Origin: Bacteroidales bacterium
GTDB lineage: Bacteria; Bacteroidota; Bacteroidia; Bacteroidales; JAOZMU01
Direction of reading: 5' to 3'
Assembly (NCBI GenBank): GCA_029934165.1
Contig: JAOZMU010000070.1
Coordinates: 1 to 10,528, forward strand
Length of the DNA: 10,528 nucleotides
Every line of letters begins with the position of its first letter. The stretch's first letter is position 1. Both the position numbers and the translations under genes were made by a program. Below, piece after piece: positions 7,401 through 10,528 of the stretch. The notes beneath the pieces are model-generated. The model had not been told where the DNA came from and did no database searches. It saw nothing but the letters and a program-made list of their open reading frames with translations.

Positions 7401-9179
7401 AATGTTGAGGTCGTATTTTCTGTCGAAGATGGCGAGTTTGTTGTTAAAGATACTATTAATATTCAATGCATTGCTGTGAATGACCCACCATATTCCAATA
7501 TTCCTGAAGATGTGCAATATATTGAAGATGACTCTATTACGATTAATTTTGCCACACTAATTGGCGACATCGACAGCGACATAAATGACTTATTCATCAG
7601 TTTCGATGGAAACAACATGGTAGAAATTTTGCCTCAAAACAAGATATTTACATTTAAGAACTCAATCCAAAATTGGTACGGATACGAAGACGTAAATTTC
7701 TATGTTACAGATGGTCAGAACATTGTTTTAAGTAGCATGATTGTTAATGTTGTGCCTGTAAATGATTCTCCTGTTTTTTCTGAAATTGGCTTAGTAGAAT
7801 TTTATGAAGACGGCATGGCAACTGTCGATATTTACGATTTCATTACAGATGTAGATACAGAAATGGACGATATTTCTATCAAATGTGAAAACAACTTGCA
7901 CATTAATGCCAGAATGAATGGAAATTCGCTAGAGTTTTATTCCGTACTTGATAACTGGTCTGGTTCTGAGAATATTACAGTATCTATTGATGATGGAGAA
8001 TTCCAATTAGAGCAAGAAATTCAAGTCAATTGCATTGATATTAACGACCCGCCACAGTTTTTGCTTCCCTCAGAAATCTCTTTCCTCGAAGATGGAAGTG
8101 TTGTAATTGATATTTTTGATTTTGTTTCAGATGTCGATAACTCGGCAGACGAATTGTCTTTTTGGTGGAATCCGATGGACAATATTATTATAACGAATGA
8201 TGACTGGCTGGTAAATTTTTCGACAGAACGTCCAAATTGGAATGGAACGGCACAAACAACCTTTTATGTAACAGATGGAATTGATATTGTTGCTATGCAA
8301 TTAAACATTGAATGCCAACCTGTTGGCGACTTGCCGATTTTTGATATTCCTGCCGAATTAAATCTCTTTGAAGATAAGACGAAACAGATAAATCTACTCG
8401 ACTACATTTCAGATGTTGATGGAACAGTAGAAAACATTGAAATTTCTTGGGAAGAAACCGAAAATATTGACATAACAAACGAAAACTGGCTATTGTCAAT
8501 TTCCAGTAGCCAAGAAAATTGGCACGGCAGCGAAATGATTATTATTAACGCCAGAGAGCAAGGTGTAGGAAAAGTTACAGATACCATACAAGTTACGTTT
8601 ATGCCAGTAAACGATAAACCTGTACTAATGAAAACAACACCAGATATTTATCAGATTTACACTTATGTTGACAGTGTTATCTTGTTTGAGGTTAGTGTTT
8701 TAGATATAGAAAACAATTTAACTTACCAATGGAATATTGATGATACTCGGTTAGTCGATTCGTTGCAAAACATGAAAATATCGTTTGCAAAACCGGGCAC
8801 ATATTTTTTGAAACAAATAACTAAAGACGAGGAATATAGCACAGAAACAAATTGGCAAATAACAGTTCAAATGAATAATTTTGATGAGCCAGATATTATC
8901 GGAGGCAATAAAATTATTACTGCTTTTCCAAATCCTTTTGAAGACGAAGTTCGCATAGATTTCGCGCTGGCAAACACATCTATCATAGACATTAGCGTGT
9001 TCGACACCAAAGGAAATAAGATTCTTGTTTTGGCAAATAACAAACAGTATTTGAGCGGTTTGAATCACATTTTCTGGTCAGGAATAGACTCCCAACGAAA
9101 CAGAGTAAAGCCAGGAATTTATATCGTAGAATTCAGATTTGGAACAGAAACACACACACTAAACATCGTGAAAAAATAA
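4404..9179 (+). CDS. Large T9SS-exported multidomain protein with propeller-like, lamin-tail-like and cadherin-like repeat domains
   Basis: This 1591-residue protein is exported and probably surface-attached or released. A signal peptide ends at about SEA-Q (residue 25/26). Residues 26-300 look like a beta-propeller, with repeated segments such as GIAYDERDSTYWVWAL and TIWFNADEYFHGLI. Residues 303-420 form a beta-sandwich-like region (SSPVID and ARYIQFR). Residues 423-548 resemble a lamin-tail domain (VINEMMVNY, DDWIEICN, HVSYGLYPD). About nine cadherin-like/tandem-95 repeats follow (548-1402), most ending in ND-x-P. A PKD-like domain spans about 1403-1495. The end (about 1504-1591) fits the T9SS type A sorting domain: FPNPFEDEV, ISVFDTKGN, LNHIFWSG and GIYIVEF. 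T9SS removes this tail during transfer across the outer membrane. No catalytic motif was seen, so adhesion or matrix binding is the likeliest role by inference. ATG 4404 is supported by the signal peptide directly after it. Confidence 0.9.
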   Translation: MKIFQQILWLVVLACGILYAPKSEAQLNVSGNYHIDNVSIHYNDETGPYVIDTFTVVPDVIVHLKLANTGLSYNKQKHHLIIGYFGNTSLNYISIIDRRNRIVKQIDVNTHIDNIQGIAYDERDSTYWVWALNAGMPSGVFQTNPDTPGYSYYSLFQFNEDGELLESIPTTVDIAYPGCINIDIEANTIWMKACNRKFAKLYDMDTWDVLRVIDFDVSGEGISTIEKDSSFMVADGGFLYHFSHSGVLIDKKINPVENRQAEGLLVDPTDGTIWFNADEYFHGLIENGNRLWHIDYFGTYDKNFKFPEMATFTSGDCQNCEIDSEGKIQKIQNSDSSIWSSPVIDYEEHRPMQISIETNANYEIQYRGSQNAPTTLVNDNFAVDYYDATQQNLGWGNTEVSDWQIEVPDARYIQFRLIIKPSLVINEMMVNYTSTITDEYGETDDWIEICNLSDKPLNLADNILFNENQELHQLPELTINPNEHIVFWLDNQPHQGENHFPFLLRTFSFASICGSTPAYPHVSYGLYPDKFGQNELLFPTIGQPNDSPNIPPQYVSKIPDYECYEDTKSFIVVDNIVPFFTDLDEDELSYGTTILSPGLDSARMSSTDELIVYPTPNFFGAVDILVSATDIENETITDTIRGHFHGINDAPVAAKEQYSTIEDMPIIINAPGILQNDFDIDRDLLIPIIHTYPNHGIIQLEDNGAFIYTPFEDFYGKDSLIYYVYDGELQSNMVTVVFTTVSINDCPIIEITEPLVFLEDDMATFDFSEFITDVDNTLSEISIFWSGNSIINIEQAETQITFSSNEQNWHGSEEIMFYVTDDSLIASTTMKIKCISVNDLPVILPVDNKLMNEDEFVVADFSELISDADHSISELTLSFSNSELLIIEQQDLTATFRPKHENWNGNETITVHLSDGIDSDLTTFEVICFPVNDPPTIQLPENLNSHEGEVIIFDIQDYISDIDNTTQSLIIKCMVGDNYRYVSNGYTYTFIPIDDNWFGNVEVVFSVEDGEFVVKDTINIQCIAVNDPPYSNIPEDVQYIEDDSITINFATLIGDIDSDINDLFISFDGNNMVEILPQNKIFTFKNSIQNWYGYEDVNFYVTDGQNIVLSSMIVNVVPVNDSPVFSEIGLVEFYEDGMATVDIYDFITDVDTEMDDISIKCENNLHINARMNGNSLEFYSVLDNWSGSENITVSIDDGEFQLEQEIQVNCIDINDPPQFLLPSEISFLEDGSVVIDIFDFVSDVDNSADELSFWWNPMDNIIITNDDWLVNFSTERPNWNGTAQTTFYVTDGIDIVAMQLNIECQPVGDLPIFDIPAELNLFEDKTKQINLLDYISDVDGTVENIEISWEETENIDITNENWLLSISSSQENWHGSEMIIINAREQGVGKVTDTIQVTFMPVNDKPVLMKTTPDIYQIYTYVDSVILFEVSVLDIENNLTYQWNIDDTRLVDSLQNMKISFAKPGTYFLKQITKDEEYSTETNWQITVQMNNFDEPDIIGGNKIITAFPNPFEDEVRIDFALANTSIIDISVFDTKGNKILVLANNKQYLSGLNHIFWSGIDSQRNRVKPGIYIVEFRFGTETHTLNIVKK
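6345..8609 (+). repeat. Array of eight cadherin-like/tandem-95 protein repeats
   Basis: The repeats are part of the large secreted protein. Starting at each N-D (once G-D) junction they begin at residues 648, 744, 838, 932, 1026, 1120, 1214 and 1308, giving lengths of 96, 94, 94, 94, 94, 94, 94 and 95. An earlier, more divergent unit covers about 548-647. Columns shared by the last seven units, in repeat numbering, are D2, P4, E16, D30, D32, N65, W66 and G68; position 23 is D or N. D30-x-D32 and the N-D-x-P linker recall calcium sites between cadherin domains. The first unit (648-743) is a canonical tandem-95/Big_9 type (APGILQNDFDID and GAFIYTP). The later units replace that centre with an N-W-x-G segment. 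The copies have diverged at DNA level, so this is an old duplication. Confidence 0.85.
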
Positions 9180-9193
9180 CGCCAAACAGCCTT

Positions 9194-9216
9194 CAAGTTG
9201 TATTAATTAAAACTTG
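9194..9216 (+). terminator. Weak hairpin after the secreted-protein gene
   Basis: CAAGTT (9194-9199) and AACTTG (9211-9216) can pair across an 11-base loop, 15 bp after the stop of the large gene. The stem is short and no T run follows, so it is only a weak candidate for ending plus-strand transcription. Confidence 0.2.
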
Positions 9217-9238
9217 GTAATTGATTGATTCTCAAAAT

Positions 9239-9275
9239 GTTGAAAGTGTAAGTAATAAACCATTACATTTTCAAC
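9239..9275 (-). terminator. Hairpin overlapping the stop codon of the phosphatase gene
   Basis: A 13-bp inverted repeat pairs 9263-9275 with 9239-9251 across an 11-base loop; the only imperfection is one wobble position. On the minus strand the first arm consists of the last phosphatase codons and the TAA itself. The second arm is followed by ATTTTGAG, a short T run, so a terminator for the phosphatase gene is plausible. On the plus strand the T run is absent. It lies between two convergent genes, where a terminator is expected. Confidence 0.45.
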
Positions 9276-10477
9276 CCAATAATAAGCATATCATCAAGTT
9301 GTTCGTATTCTTGCGATGTAAATTTATCTTCAAATAACATCCAATCATCAATAGTTTTATCAAGAATAGACTTTTGCTTTTCGAGTGGCTCTGTGTAGAT
9401 TTGCATTAGTAATGCGCGATAATTCTTAGCAAGAAACTTACGCCCATCTTTTCCGCCAAATTGGTCGATATAGCCATCTGTGAAAATATAAAATAAATCG
9501 CCTTTTGAATACTTAATTCTGTGAGAATTAAATCTTTTCTCCTTATTTGCAGCATTTTTACGCCGTAGCAAATGCCCACCAATAGCATACTTAGAACCCT
9601 TTATTATTTCCAATTTATTGTCATGTACGTAATATAGCGGGTTTTTTGCTCCAGCATAATCTATCGTGCTATTTGCCTTATCTACAACGAGTATCGCCAA
9701 ATCCATTCCATCGTTGACACGAACATTTGATTTCTTTTGCTGAAGCGTAGCACGGATTCTTTTGTCAAGTTCAAAAAGAATTTCAGCAGGCTCGACAATT
9801 TGCTGTCTGGTAACAATATCTTCTAGTAAGTTATTGCCAATCACCGTCATAAAAGCTCCCGGAACGCCGTGTCCAGTACAATCAATGGCAACTACAATAT
9901 CCAGATTACGGTCGGTAACATTGGCAGAAAACCAATAAAAATCGCCACTCACTATGTCGCGTGGACGGAAAAACACAAAAGATTCTGCACCAATCTTCGA
10001 CAATTGTTCGCGATCTGTCAGCATTGCCTCCTGGATTTTGCTCGCATAATTAATTGAGTCCGTTATGTCCTTATTTTTTTTCTTAATAATTTCGCTTGCA
10101 ACACTCAATTGTTCAACAGTTTCCATGATTTCATTGTTTGCAGCTTTCAGATACTCAGATTGTTGCAATATCTCTTTTTTCTGTTGTTCTAAAGCCTCAT
10201 TCTGAAACCGAACTTCCATTGTTCTATCGCCAACCTGTTTTTCAAGTTCGTCTTCGCGCTGTTTCATTCTTTGGATTTTTGCACGATACAAAAGAAATAA
10301 CATGCTGATTATTAGCAATATAAGTAACGAAAAAAACCACAATGTTTTCCAAAAAGGAGGAGTGATAATAATACGTAATTCGTATGGTACATCAGACCAT
10401 TTTCCATCGCAATTGGCTGCCTTTAGCTGGAAAACATATTCGCCAGCCGGAAGACTTGTGTAGGTAACAAAACTCGG
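9263..10477 (-). pseudogene. SpoIIE/PP2C-type serine phosphatase with Y_Y_Y domain, 5' part missing (disrupted)
   Basis: The visible part is 404 residues, counted from the codon after an in-frame stop at 10478-10480. Residues 1-45 are the end of a Y_Y_Y domain (VTYTSLPAGEYVFQLKAAN), normally found after a periplasmic propeller sensor. One membrane helix follows (about 46-65), then a long coiled coil (about 66-140) and a complete SpoIIE-type PP2C domain (about 160-404). Putative metal-binding aspartates lie in VSGDFYWF (Asp179), AIDCTGHGVPGAF (Asp199), FTDGYID (Asp334) and QLDDMLIIG (Asp396). Such proteins probably dephosphorylate an anti-sigma-factor antagonist or similar partner in response to an outside signal. 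The first TTG (10340-10342) falls at the membrane helix and would cut off the Y_Y_Y end, so it is not a credible native start. The stop plus unrelated upstream sequence point to an insertion. Expression is doubtful unless an outward promoter exists. Confidence 0.85.
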
Positions 10478-10528
10478 CTACCCGTCTAAAGTTGGACAAA
10501 TTTTGTATATTTGAGTAAACCAAATAAT
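10478..10528 (+). mobile_element. Probable end of an IS3/IS150-type insertion sequence (partial)
   Basis: From about 10476 the sequence no longer fits the phosphatase gene in any minus-strand frame. It reads CTACCCGTCTAAAGTTGGAC, which resembles remembered IS150/IS3 terminal repeats (an ACCC block followed about 10 bases later by TTGGAC). TATATTTG at 10506-10513 exactly matches the Bacteroidota -7 consensus TAnnTTTG and could drive an inward transposase gene, but no -33 element is placed correctly. The outer boundary, transposase and target duplication lie beyond or cannot be resolved here. Family assignment is tentative. Confidence 0.4.

Noticed and set aside
6345..8609. The 282-bp periodicity as a CRISPR array or recent DNA tandem repeat.
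   Set aside because: The period is coding, the copies are strongly diverged at nucleotide level, and no identical direct repeats with spacers are present.
8751..9068. A 105-codon minus-strand open frame inside the large gene.
   Set aside because: It is antisense to the PKD-like and T9SS sorting regions, which are clearly coding on the plus strand; an AT-rich shadow frame.

Overview
The window suggests a chromosomal fragment, possibly a whole contig, from an uncultured member of the Bacteroidota. The DNA is AT-rich and start codons are preceded by A/T-rich stretches without a Shine-Dalgarno motif. One protein ends in a type IX secretion (T9SS) sorting domain, a system confined to this phylum. 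A second protein is a Y_Y_Y-domain sensor with a SpoIIE-type phosphatase, and a third is a PIF1-type helicase with a C-terminal helix-turn-helix; both architectures are common there. Family names come from reading motifs; no database search was run.

Layout. Bases 1-307 hold at most the last codons of an upstream gene, then a cluster of palindromes and the leader of the first complete gene. At 308-2521 (+) lies the PIF1-like helicase with a C-terminal HTH_40-like domain. At 2610-4079 (+) lies a complete TrkH-type potassium transporter with four recognisable selectivity-filter loops; no TrkA partner is in the window. A 324-bp AT-rich gap follows, with one plausible Bacteroidota promoter. At 4404-9179 (+) lies a 1591-residue exported protein: signal peptide, beta-propeller-like region, beta-sandwich region, lamin-tail-like domain, about nine cadherin-like/tandem-95 repeats, a PKD-like domain and the T9SS sorting domain. 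Convergent to it, at 9263-10477 (-), is the C-terminal part of a membrane SpoIIE/PP2C phosphatase.

The two most informative points are these. First, six consecutive repeats of the exported protein are each exactly 94 residues (282 bp) although their sequences have diverged strongly; they share fixed acidic, N-W-x-G and cysteine columns. Second, the phosphatase reading frame is cut inside its Y_Y_Y domain at 10478. The foreign-looking 51 bases that follow resemble an IS3/IS150-type insertion sequence end, so the sensor part of the gene has probably been separated from its output domain, or the assembly stops in a repeated element.

The genes do not form one obvious pathway. Helicase (DNA maintenance), TrkH (K+ uptake), a large secreted repeat protein (probably surface-attached, perhaps adhesive) and a signalling phosphatase are typical mixed housekeeping and surface content. 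I found no CRISPR array, tRNA, rRNA or defence island, and no new multi-gene system that I can support.
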